Source: Gigantopelta aegis (taxonomy: Eukaryota > Mollusca > Gastropoda > Neomphalida > Peltospiridae). Taken from it: a stretch of DNA of 64,000 bases. Of the stretch, positions 20,440 to 32,300 are shown piece after piece. A program made the position numbers and the translations under genes. Positions within the stretch are counted from its first letter, which is position 1. Each line of letters begins with the position of its first letter. The stretch is from NCBI RefSeq assembly GCF_016097555.1, contig NC_054712.1, forward strand, positions 45,397,188-45,461,187, given 5' to 3'. Under the pieces are notes generated by a model that was given only the letters and a program-made list of their open reading frames with translations, was not told where the DNA came from and did not search any database.

Positions 20440-20695
20440 GTTTGGCAAATAAATGAATTTGAAAGTACAAACAAACATGTACTGTTTGTCTTAAACAGCC
20501 GGTGCAAAGAAAACGTGTAATGTTTGTATTAAAATGGATGTGGAACGCAAACATGTGTACTGTTTGTCTTAAACGGGCGGTAGGAAAAACACAAACATGT
20601 AACGTTGATCTTAGACTGGCAGTAGAAAGAAAACGTGTAAAGTCTCCCTTAAATGGGCGGTAAAATATCTTCGAGACAAAATACATCACTAAAAA
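20440..20695 (+). repeat. Minisatellite, paralogous to 56460-56700
   Basis: Degenerate ~40-bp units containing AACATGT, TGTTTGTCTTAAAC and GGCGGTA..AAA follow one another. The order of variants matches 56460-56700, the intron just before the last lectin exon of gene 2. It is therefore read as the corresponding intron of broken gene 1. No lectin exon follows it. Confidence 0.6.
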
Positions 20696-20699
20696 TGTC

Positions 20700-21730
20700 A
20701 AATTATGTCAGGAATCCGTTTTTGTCACGGTTATCTGTGATATGCATTCTGGATACACTACATGAACAGTTTGTGATAGGGCCCACAAGTATAACCATCA
20801 TATGATATCTTTGTGTTTGTATCCCACGACTCTTTGATGGTGATTTAAAAACAAAACAAAATAATATTTATCTCGCTAGGTGTACCCGACAGTTGAAAAC
20901 TATTAGATTCTGTTCTGTAATGTCGATTATAACTTATACTATGTAACAACTAGCGTCGGTGATATAAACAAGATCAATGCAGCCATTAAAACATAAAAAA
21001 TACCACATACATGTTGTAAAGGAAGCTTAAACCATTTGTGAACAGGCAATACGATATCGCGTCAACACTATTATGGAACATTCATTGTCGTAAAATTCCT
21101 GAGAGAGAGAGAGAGACTGAAATACACACTGATTGAAAAAAAGGGAGTCAGACAGAAGATAGAGCGGGAGAGAGGCAGATCGACACATACGCACACGCAC
21201 ACGCACACACAGGCAATCTCTGGACTGAATTATATACCACCAAACCAATTTGGTATGTGTATATATGGATATATGTATGCGTTGAAGGATGTGTGGATAG
21301 ATGGATGGATGAATGGGCGGCTGGATAGAACATCATCTCTGAATGTTTGCCACTGGTAATTTTCCCGCCCCATCCAATGCCCCAAAGACCGTGCAATGTA
21401 CTGTTTTGTCAGAGGGAAAGGGCATTTAAAAATCTCATGCTCCTTTTTGCTAGGATTAGCCATTTCGTCCTCAGCCAATATAACAATAAATACAATGTGC
21501 TTGGTATGTCGTTAAATAAACCTCTTTTTTTTCTTCCTTTCTATCCAGCCACACGCATATACATCCATTCATCCAACTAACAATCCACAGATCCATTTAT
21601 TACTTAGAACAGATTAGTCATATTTCTACCCGTCAGACGCAATTTTCCAATATCATTTCATTGCAGTACATTACATTGAAATAATCTTTGAAATATATAT
21701 CAAAAATGGATCGCTTTTCTACACACACAC
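20700..21730. other. No gene seen; weak SINE tail and microsatellites
   Basis: No coding frame is supported. A decayed SINE 3' part may lie at 21360-21525 (GGCATTTAAAAATCTCATGC, then TGGTATGTCGTTAAATAAA). Short GA, CA and GGAT runs lie at 21104-21320. Confidence 0.4.
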
Positions 21731-21732
21731 AC

Positions 21733-21860
<128 letters not shown>

Positions 21861-21865
21861 CGCAC

Positions 21866-23825
<1,960 letters not shown>

Positions 23826-23865
<40 letters not shown>

Positions 23866-25359
23866 TAGCCGGCATTAATAACGCAATTTCCTTTTGTCAA
23901 AATAATATACGTTCCGGTTGGACTTCGTTGACGCTATTCGTCAATGTACATGGTACAGTGGTACACATTATTTCAGCAGCATGTAAAGGTCGACTTCCGG
24001 CCTGTTCCCAACATAAGGGGAACAACGCTAAAAACGCATTATCCGGTAAATCGCGCACACGCAACCACTTGGCGAAATAACACTTTGCACGTGCATTTCC
24101 TGATACCCGGGCACACTCAGAACACGCGGGTGGCAATGAGTATCTCACTCCTACACGATGCCTCGGTTGAACAACGCCGATCGGAATCAAGCCATTGGCT
24201 TGTTGAATGCCGGAAAACTCGCAATTGCGGGTAGCACAACGGTTCCACGTGCACCCGTCAACCATTAATCGGCTCCTCAACCGATATCAGACGACAGGGA
24301 CCGTCAATGACCGTCGTCGTTCGGGCACACCACGCGTAACGACCAATAGACAGGACCGGAACATACGGTTGCGGCACCTGCGCATTCGGTTTTTGACAGC
24401 CGCAAGCACTGCCAGGACTGAAGTGGGAACCAGGGGACGACTCATCAGCGCCCGAACTGTCCGGAGACGTCTTGCCGCAGCACGACTGCATTGCCACCGA
24501 CCCTACCGTGGCCTTATCCTCCTGCACAGACATCGTCAAGCAAGACTCTTATGGGCCAGGAATGGTGGGCATTTGCGACCCAGGAGATGGCGAGATGTCA
24601 TCTTCTCGGATGAATCGAGATTTAACGTGAGTGTCACGGACAGACGTCGTTGCATTTACCGCCGTCGTGGAGAACGTGTCGCGCAGGCCTGTGTTCTGGA
24701 GAGGGACCGCTACGGGGGCGGCGGAGTTATGGTTTGGGGCGCCATCAATGCTGACTTCCGGTCCGAACTCGTGGTGGTACAGGGAAACCTTAATGCGCAA
24801 CACTACGTCGACAACATCCTGCGGCCGGTCCTCCTCCCATTGATGAGACGGCATGGCGGAAACAGGCTCGTCTTCCAGCAAGACAACGCTCGGCCGCACA
24901 CTGCCAGGCGTACACAGGCGTTTCTTCGTGCCCACCATGTCACTGTGTTGGACTGGCCAGCAGTTTCCCCGGACATGAACCCAATAGAGCACATGTGGGA
25001 CGAGCTGGGACGTCGTGTTCAAAACCAACCAAATCCACCACAGAACTTCGCTGAGCTGCAGCAGGCATTGCAGCATCACTGGACAGCCATCCCACGACGT
25101 GTGGTGAGGCGCCTGTACATGTCCATGCCTAGGAGGCTGCAGGCGTGCATCGCAGCACATGGAGGTCACACGAAATACTGACCCCCATGACGTTGACATC
25201 GCCAGAGACGTTATGTGCGATTCACTGTTGGCGGCTGACAGTGCCAGTCAGATGGGCCAGTGGTTGGTCTCACTGGTGGTATCAGTTTAATTTTTGTGGG
25301 ATCTCGTATAATAAAATAAACCATGATCATTTCCGAGATTGCGTTTTTATTGCCACCTA

Positions 25360-25435
<76 letters not shown>
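23826..25435 (+). mobile_element. Tc1/mariner element inside a (TA)n microsatellite
   Basis: The left terminal repeat begins at about 23863 (CTAGCCGGCATTAATAACGC) and the right end, read inverted from 25360, is CTAGGTGGCAATAAAAACGC; the match goes on through CAAT..C, giving about 26 bp imperfect inverted repeats. The element (23863-25360, 1.5 kb) is bordered by TA runs on both sides (23829-23862 and 25361-25435), fitting the TA target of this superfamily. It carries one transposase gene. Confidence 0.85.
24158..25181 (+). pseudogene. Tc1/mariner transposase (DD34E), one frameshift
   Basis: The family start MPRLNNADRNQAIGLLNAG is read from 24158. A one-base frame change near 24196-24212 then leads into the long frame that continues to 25181 (…LRVAQRFHVHPSTINRLLNR, helix-turn-helix; GTVNDRRRSGTPRVTTNRQD, second HTH linker). 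The catalytic core is complete: DVIFSDESRF, QQDNARPHTA and SPDMNPIEHMWDELGRR, with 34 residues between the second D and the E (DD34E). GGGGVMVWGAI is also present. Apart from the N-terminal shift the protein is whole (about 340 aa), so this is a rather young copy. Without a join over the shift, translation from the internal ATG at 24207 would lack the first helix-turn-helix helices. Confidence 0.85.
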
Positions 25436-25437
<2 letters not shown>

Positions 25438-25439
25438 CC

Positions 25440-26084
25440 AGGTGTTTATCTAGCAGTTTAACTAATTGTATATTTTCAGTTTAATTATTCAGGGTAAAAG
25501 TTATTATTGAACTAAACATATACATTGTGTTCAGTATATCATATTATTAACTTAACAATTGTTTACAGAAACCCCTTAATTTATTAACTTAATTAGTTTT
25601 ATTGATAATCCGAAGTAGTCATATTATTATAGTTTGGTTAACTCTAAGTTGACATACAAGTATGACATGACATGACCTGACAGTAACCACCTGACTGACC
25701 GGGGTCATGCATGCTTTTTCTGCTCCTTGCACTTCCCAAGATCTCAGAGAGAGGGAGACATCTTTTGTATACGGTCAACTTAGCTACAGGCTGTGTTTTT
25801 CGGGGTTGGTGAAAACCACTTTGAGATGTTGCTGGTGAGTAACATTATAAATATAATAATGTATACATGTATTTGCTTATACCACCGCTATTTAATCATG
25901 TCGGCAGTTATCGCTTAAGAAGTTATCGCTTGAGATAACTTCAGTATTTTTCCCTATTTTTTATGATGGATATATTCTTGTTTTTAGGTTTGATGGAACG
26001 GAATGAATAAACAACTTGTAACAATGTGAATCCACCAGGCGTTGTTTTATTTTTGGACAACCATCCCGAGGTTAGATATACTTT
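25440..26084. other. No gene seen
   Basis: AT-rich DNA without a supported frame. The 3' part (25990-26075) has the look of a transcript end (GGAATGAATAAACAACTTG) but no coding sequence is attached to it. Confidence 0.4.
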
Positions 26085-26202
26085 AAGTTTATCCAGAAGT
26101 TGTATCCACTTCTTCGAGTCTCTTAATTTATTAAAGAATTTTTTTCTTTAATAAACGATGTTAAGAGACTCGAAGAAGTGGATACAACTTCTGGATAAAC
26201 TT
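26085..26202. repeat. Perfect 42-bp inverted repeat (hairpin)
   Basis: The arm at 26085-26126 (AAGTTTATCCAGAAGTTGTA...) is the exact reverse complement of 26161-26202. Inside it a second perfect pair, TTTATTAAAG (26127-26136) and CTTTAATAAA (26146-26155), tightens the hairpin to a loop of about 9 nt. A bulge of five bases (CGATG) is the only asymmetry. Confidence 0.9.
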
Positions 26203-28450
26203 TTGATCCATTTCGGTGTTTCGTCGATCCATTTCAGTCCCTTTCGGTGTTTCGTTAATCCATTTCGGTCCTTTTCGGTACATTTCGGTCCCTTTTGGAC
26301 CCTAGGATCTAGCATCTGCAAGTAAGGCTTGCGTGCCTGCTCATACACAATACATCCATAATGAAGTTTGAACCTCACAAGAGATCTATACAGACGAAGC
26401 ATAACCTTTCCAGGAGAAATGAACAGTTGATGGACTACAAAGGGTTAAATATATGGAAGTGAAAGAGCCATTTGCGGAATGAAAATATATAGGACTCTAT
26501 CATTAAATAACAGTATATCATGTTTGAGAATGAAGTCTTCATATTGTTTACCTCTAATATTTACATTATCACATCCTCACGAAGTGTGGTGACCATTAAA
26601 ATCTCCCATAAGAATAAAGGGAGTAGGGAGCTGGTCAATACGATTGTGAAAATCTCTAGGATTAAAATTAAAATGGTTTTGATGAGGTAAATAAACGGAA
26701 CACAGGGTAAAAGTTTTATGAGCTGTAACTTGTACAGCCACAGCTTGTAAAGTAGTAGTTAATGTTATTTTACTATGAGGAATTGTTTCATTAACAAGAA
26801 TGGAAACACCTCTATATTTATTATTGAGGTTAAATTGTAAATTGTTAAATTGTAATATGATCAGTGTCGTTAAGGAATGTTTCCTAAATACACTGCAAGA
26901 GGATTATGTTTTTAAATTAAAATACTAAATTCATCAAAATTGGGCCTAAGCCGACGACAGTTCCTCTGTATGACTGAATTAGTAATTAGGGACCAGTACG
27001 GGAGTTATCTTTGGCTTATGATATATTTTTGGTTGTGGACGATCATCTGGCACTATATTCATATGATCATCCACATCAGCCAAAGCTTCAAAAGGATTGT
27101 TGGTCGGAACCAACTGTTTTTCTTATTTCTTCAGTCGTTTCGAGCAACAATCCTTATTGTGGGTTTTTTAGGATCTTATGCTGGCAGAGTGCTCCACAAC
27201 TGGTGTACCAAAGGCCGTGGTATGTGCTCTCCTGTCTGTGGGATGGTGCCTATAAAATATTCCTTGCTGTTAATCGGAAAGAGTAGCCCATGAAGTGGCG
27301 ATAAGCGGATTTCCCGTTTCAATATCTGTGTGGTCCTTAACCATATGTCTGATGCCATATAACTGTAAACAAAATGTGTTGAGTACGTCGTTAAATAAAT
27401 CATTCCCTTCCTTCCTTCCTTTTCCTGGCAGACTTGCTGGGATCTAACTCCTCAGAAGATAAACCAGAATACAAAGATGGGCAGATTTTGAAACTTTGTT
27501 ACTAGCAGCTTTTGCAGCTTGCTTTTTTACTCTTTCAAAACCAGAAATCTTCTTAAATTTATTCTCACTCTAAGGCCAAGTCAAGTCAGTTATAATAGCT
27601 ACACTGGTTATAGAAACCGTCGAAGCCATGGCATATATATATCACATCATTTTGACATGTCTTACTGTCATGATCAAACTGATCACAACGAGCACATGTC
27701 AATATGTTGCGACATGTATTCTGTCCATGTCCAAACGTTTGACCTCTGAAAGATCATATCGTTTCGGGAATATATGGGACAATATGTATATTCAAATTCC
27801 ATGCCTTTATAGTCCGGACGGTTAAGCGTGTTAAATACTAGGATCAACATATTCGTCGGAACAAGTTCGTAATTCCGACGAACGTTTATGCGCTTGACTG
27901 ACACTACACCTTGTGAAAAGAGATTTTCGTAAATCTCAACCTCACTAACTCCTATCAATTCTGTCGACCGAACTAATTCTTTAGATGAATTTAGAGTAGC
28001 AGGAGGACTAACACTGATGGAAACGTTGCATAGCATTTTTGATTTAAGAAGATTTCTGGAATGAGTCTCTGTTGAACATTCAACCGACAATGAGCAATTC
28101 CTCAATTTCTTAACAGTTTTAGGTTCACCAGTCAAAGTGTTCAAACCCTTTCGCTATCACAAAAGACGACTCTTTCAACAATGACCTATCATCGGAAGTG
28201 GCAGTGGAATAAACAAACTGTTCCAGAAGGTTTGACTGCTTAAATATACTTAGATCTTCATCATAATATATCTGTCCTTCAATTGGAGGATATGGACGAT
28301 AATCTACTGAATTCATCACGGATAAAACAAAGTAGTAGGTTATAAAAGGAAAGGCTGACCTAATATTACTACAAGGGAGAGAACGTTGGGTCAGACCATA
28401 ACAATTTGTGTTCTCCTCAGTTGAGTCTTTTAAATAAATATTAAGCATGT
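26203..28450 (-). mobile_element. Jockey-like LINE relic, ORF1 and parts of ORF2
   Basis: On the minus strand the order is that of a LINE. ORF1 (about 28400-27570) has PYPPIEGQ, FVIAKGFEHF and, in 28144-27683, GEPKTVKKLRNCSLSVECST, LLKSKMLCNVSISVSP, ELIGVSEVEIYENLFSQGVV and NMLILVFNTLNRPDY, a gag-like RNA-binding ORF1. After a SINE (27165-27420) come ORF1's end (NNPFEALADVDDHMNI) and ORF2: EELSSA.AQF, GGVSILVNET, LQAVAVQVTAHKT, QLPTPFILMGDFNGHH (endonuclease). Then, with the middle missing, the reverse transcriptase piece LRLYRSLVRFKLHYGCIVYE, ARKPYLQMLDP at 26400-26290. Several stops and frame changes are present. It is the same family as 16621-18020. Confidence 0.75.
27165..27420 (+). mobile_element. 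SINE 3' part inserted in the LINE
   Basis: GCTCCACAACTGGTGTACC, GGCCGTGGTATGTGCTCTCC, TGTCTGTGGGATGGTGC, GTGGTCCTTAACCATATGTC and AAATGTGTTGAGTACGTCG are the SINE body and tail, ending in TTAAATAAAT and CCTTCCTTCC. The tRNA head is missing (5' truncated). It splits LINE ORF1. Confidence 0.8.
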
Positions 28451-28730
28451 GAATACAAAATAATCCGTGTCATCGATCTTTGCGATGGAAAAACCAGCTA
28501 TAAAATCTGGAAATGGTAAAAATAATCTTCTACTCGTCCAAATATCATACTTTATCTCCATCTGTCTAAATATACAAATTACAAAACCTAAGTTAATTAA
28601 ACTTGGCCTATAGTCGCACATATGGATGCAAATTTTATTTTAACAAATATTTTATTTTAAACTTTTCTTTTTTAAAGAAGTCAAGTAATTGTAAATTCTA
28701 CATGACAAAACATGTATTCTGTTGTAAAAT
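28451..28730. other. LINE 5' flank, no gene seen
   Basis: Possibly 5' sequence of the minus-strand LINE (a frame with PFPDFIAGFSIAKIDDTDYF at 28540-28440 may be the start of its ORF1), then AT-rich DNA. Nothing else is supported. Confidence 0.3.
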
Positions 28731-29121
28731 AAGTGACAAAAATATTCATTAAATGTCCCGTGATTAGCAACAACAAATTAGTTTATGACAGACGAGCCAT
28801 TTACCTCAGTGGAATTCTTTTGTATCAGCATGCGAAATATTTCATACATTTGTTTTTATTATAGCTACACGGTGTTGTTTGTAATTCAGTTCAATTGGTT
28901 TAGTGTATGTGATTGGAACGAGAAGTAATTAAAATCGTCACCGATGTTGTTTTTCCCATTTCCCATTTAACCGTTCAATATACATATATATCAAGCCTAA
29001 CGCGACTGGGTGAAGTGATTCAAACTATCGCTGTGATCAATCACATTATATTCAGTTTATCGGTTTGTTTGTGTCTTAATATTACATGTGGTTTGTACGA
29101 GGTCAGGTCTGTTATCGAGAG
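28730..29121 (+). promoter_or_regulatory. 5' flank / probable promoter of lectin gene 2
   Basis: This region is shared, diverged, with 61790-62103 in front of the third lectin exon 1 (ATTAGTTTA.GAC..GCGA, AATATTTCATA, TTTTATTAT.GCTA.ACGGTGTT) and in part with 37115-37215. Conservation immediately upstream of two signal-peptide exons suggests promoter and 5' UTR. A TATA-rich string (ATATACATATATATCA) lies at about 28978-28993. The transcription start is not identifiable by eye. Confidence 0.45.
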
Positions 29122-29192
29122 ATGCAGGGCGCGAAAGTCAGATGTACGCTGTTGCTAGAGTTCGTCATGTGTTGTATTAGCATCACGCTGAG
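29122..29192 (+). CDS. Lectin gene 2 exon 1, signal peptide
   Basis: ATG at 29122 opens MQGAKVRCTLLLEFVMCCIS and ITL, ending with AG before GTATGT (phase 2). Length (71 nt), the CTGTGTTGTATTAG-like core and the AG|GTATGT donor are the same as in the exon at 62104-62174. It encodes a short basic start, a hydrophobic core and, joined to the PAN exon, a Ser-Cys boundary. Confidence 0.65.
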
Positions 29193-29232
29193 GTATGTAT
29201 TATACCCCCTTCGTATAGGGTTTGTTTAATAT

Positions 29233-29277
<45 letters not shown>

Positions 29278-29355
29278 GTATGTATGTATGTATCTATAAA
29301 TATGTATAGAGACGGGACGTAGCCCAGTGTATATAGGTATATGTATATAAGTATC

Positions 29356-29391
<36 letters not shown>

Positions 29392-32300
29392 CTCATATGC
29401 TTCGATATCGTATATACATGTGTCATATATTAGGGTAAACACATTTATCCTTCCAGCCTCTGGCGAGCATAATACATTTTTATAATAATATTGCTGACAC
29501 GGAAAGACACATCGGTAATAATGTCTTTATTATATGATCTCAAACTGAAAACAACGTCATTTTGTAAACTTTATGCTTAGCTATAATTCCACTGTGATGT
29601 TCACAATTGATGGTAATGACTGTGTATATCAGTGTTCGTATATCGCCAAATGTTTATATTTTAGAAATGCAACACTTTCATAAACTTCTGTTTTTGTTTT
29701 AGTATATCGAAAAACGTATTGATATACTCTGTTTGATTATCAATACTCATGATCAAAACAAAGTATACAGAAACACAAAAATTGCACATTTTACGCCTAG
29801 TGCTGTTTGTGAATTGTGATGTTTACAAATGTGCATTTATTGTGTATATCATTGTTCTAACCTAGGAAATGATTATGATGGTATACACTCAATCACCAGT
29901 GTCTGATGAACTGAGATACAAATGTATAGCTATCTTCAGTGGATCTGGATAATGTGTTAAGACTGAATGTAATTCAACACAAACGTATACCGAGACAAAC
30001 ATATGTGAAATGCTGGACTTCCTTTTTGACAATATATATGTCGAATTTGGAGATAGGACATAGAGACTGGAAGTAGGTATCCCCATGGGCACCAACTGTC
30101 CGTCATGTCTCGTCGATTTGTTTCTCTATGCATATGAATAAGTGTTTGTAACTAATCTGGCTAAATTAAAACAAGAGTCTTTCGATATATGTATGATCTT
30201 ATATCATTCAATAATAATCATTCATTAATTTACAAACTAGAGTCAGAAATAAAGTGTATAATCTGTTTCATACTTTGATCCATACATAGACGTCCAGAAT
30301 GACGTTGGCCTTCATACACAGCTTTATAATAAAAGGGATGACTTAAGCTTTTCAAATTTAATAGTCATTTCCCTCCATGTCCCCTTCAGTAGTCCTTCTG
30401 CTCCAGCTTTTGGTGTCTATATTTCGCAACTTGTGAGATATCTTAAAGTATGTTGATCATAACCCGACTTTAAAGACCGACATGCCGTTCTGGTAAAGAA
30501 TTGGTTTGATCAGGGTTATAGCTCCCAAGAAATCCTGAACGCCGTAAATATTTGTTTTATGGTAGACACCCAGAGGCCATTTCATGATGTATATATCATA
30601 TCATATCATATCATAGCTAGCATATTCAGTGCAATCAAAGTATGTGATATTTGTTAAATCACATACTTTCAGAATTTGATAATTTTTCAAATTAGATGTA
30701 AATTAAAAGACAACACGTCAACTCGTTTATTGACATTTACACAAACGTACTACGGTGACACTACATAACTGAGTTATGCATTTATAGTCATCAAACAAAA
30801 ATATTTAAATAGCAACTTTACACTGAAAGCTACCAACCGTTCAGAAAAAAAACCCTCAACATTAACCACTGGTTTATTGTTATATTAAGGATATCCAAAA
30901 TTACATCATTCAAGTCTTTAATTTTCTTTCAAAATGACACCGTGTCACATATTCTTACGTCATTTGAATATCGAGTAATCCCTGACTAAGAATTAAAGTT
31001 GCGTTTTAATAAGCTTGAGATTATATGATAAAGAGATTATTACCCTCGTACGTTTCAGTATCGTCAATACCATATACAGTATTGGGAATGCAAATAATGT
31101 ATTATGCTCACCAGACGCTCACATAATATATATTTTTTGGTATTGATAATGTATATACATGTATACATACATACATATATCATATAATATCTTACATTTT
31201 CAGTGCAATCAAAGTATGTGATATTTTTCAGATCACATAATTTACGAAAGTGGTAACTTTGCAAATTAGATGTAAATTAATCGAGGTCACAGCAATAGGT
31301 TTATTGACATTTAAGCAAGCGTACCAGGGTGACACTCCATAATTGACGTATGCATTCATAGTCATCAAATAAAAAACATTTGAATAGCATTTTTACACTG
31401 AAAGCTGTCCAGCATTCAGAAAACAAAAAGCGTTACGCACTAGTTTATGTCGATGTAAGTTTGACGTCATTTCCATTCAAAAAGACACCGCGCCACATAT
31501 TCTTAGGTCTCACTACACAGATCACTTCCAGGTGAGAGTTCATTCATCACGGTCCACTATAGTTCCTAATTGTGGCACATGTTATGGTTCACATATTCAC
31601 TTCTAGGAAATGGTGAAGAATTAAAACAATAGGTATGTTTAATGGTAAGCCTTCTGGCTGTATTTTGCCCATGTTATTTTGTAATATTGTGCATCGACCT
31701 TTTGGGACATGGGTATACAGCGCAAGTGACAGCCGGAGTGAATCGGTTAATGAACCACCTGTTCGGACCGGTACTACAGCCAGATGCGGTCATATAGCCA
31801 AAAACTGAGACGGAAATGTTCACAATTTTGGAGTGAATATAAATGCTTATATAATGTATGTTCGCAATGGTGTATGTTGTTAGTGCCAACGAGAACCCGT
31901 TCTATGGGCAATCTTCGATTGAAGTTGGGCAGTTTAACATGGGTTTCAATGGCAGATGACATCTGTGTAGTGAGACCTTACGTCATTTGAATATCTAATA
32001 ATCGCGGACTGGAATTAAAGTTGCGTGTATAGTTTATAAAAGAACACGTTGTGTTAGGCTTGAGATTATATGATAAAGAGATTATTACCATTGTGTGTTT
32101 CACATAATACAATTTTTATTCCTAATATATGATACTGACGATACCAAAAAACACTCTGGTATCAACAAAATGTTTTTCTGAGTGATGAGAATCCATACAA
32201 TAGTTTTAAAGTCCAATAATAAGAAAAATGACTTCAAACAGGAGCACGTGACAAAGAATGCTAGTAATGCAATAGTTCAAGCAATTGACACGACACCGCA

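Noticed and set aside
24549-25199. 216-codon minus-strand frame
   Set aside because: Antisense shadow of the Tc1 transposase, no domain of its own.
28430-28621. Minus-strand frame PFPDFIAGFSIAKIDDTDYF as host exon
   Set aside because: Better explained as the start of ORF1 of the adjoining LINE.
29200-29442. Asn- or Ile-repeat frames
   Set aside because: (ATT)n and (TAGA)n microsatellite translation.
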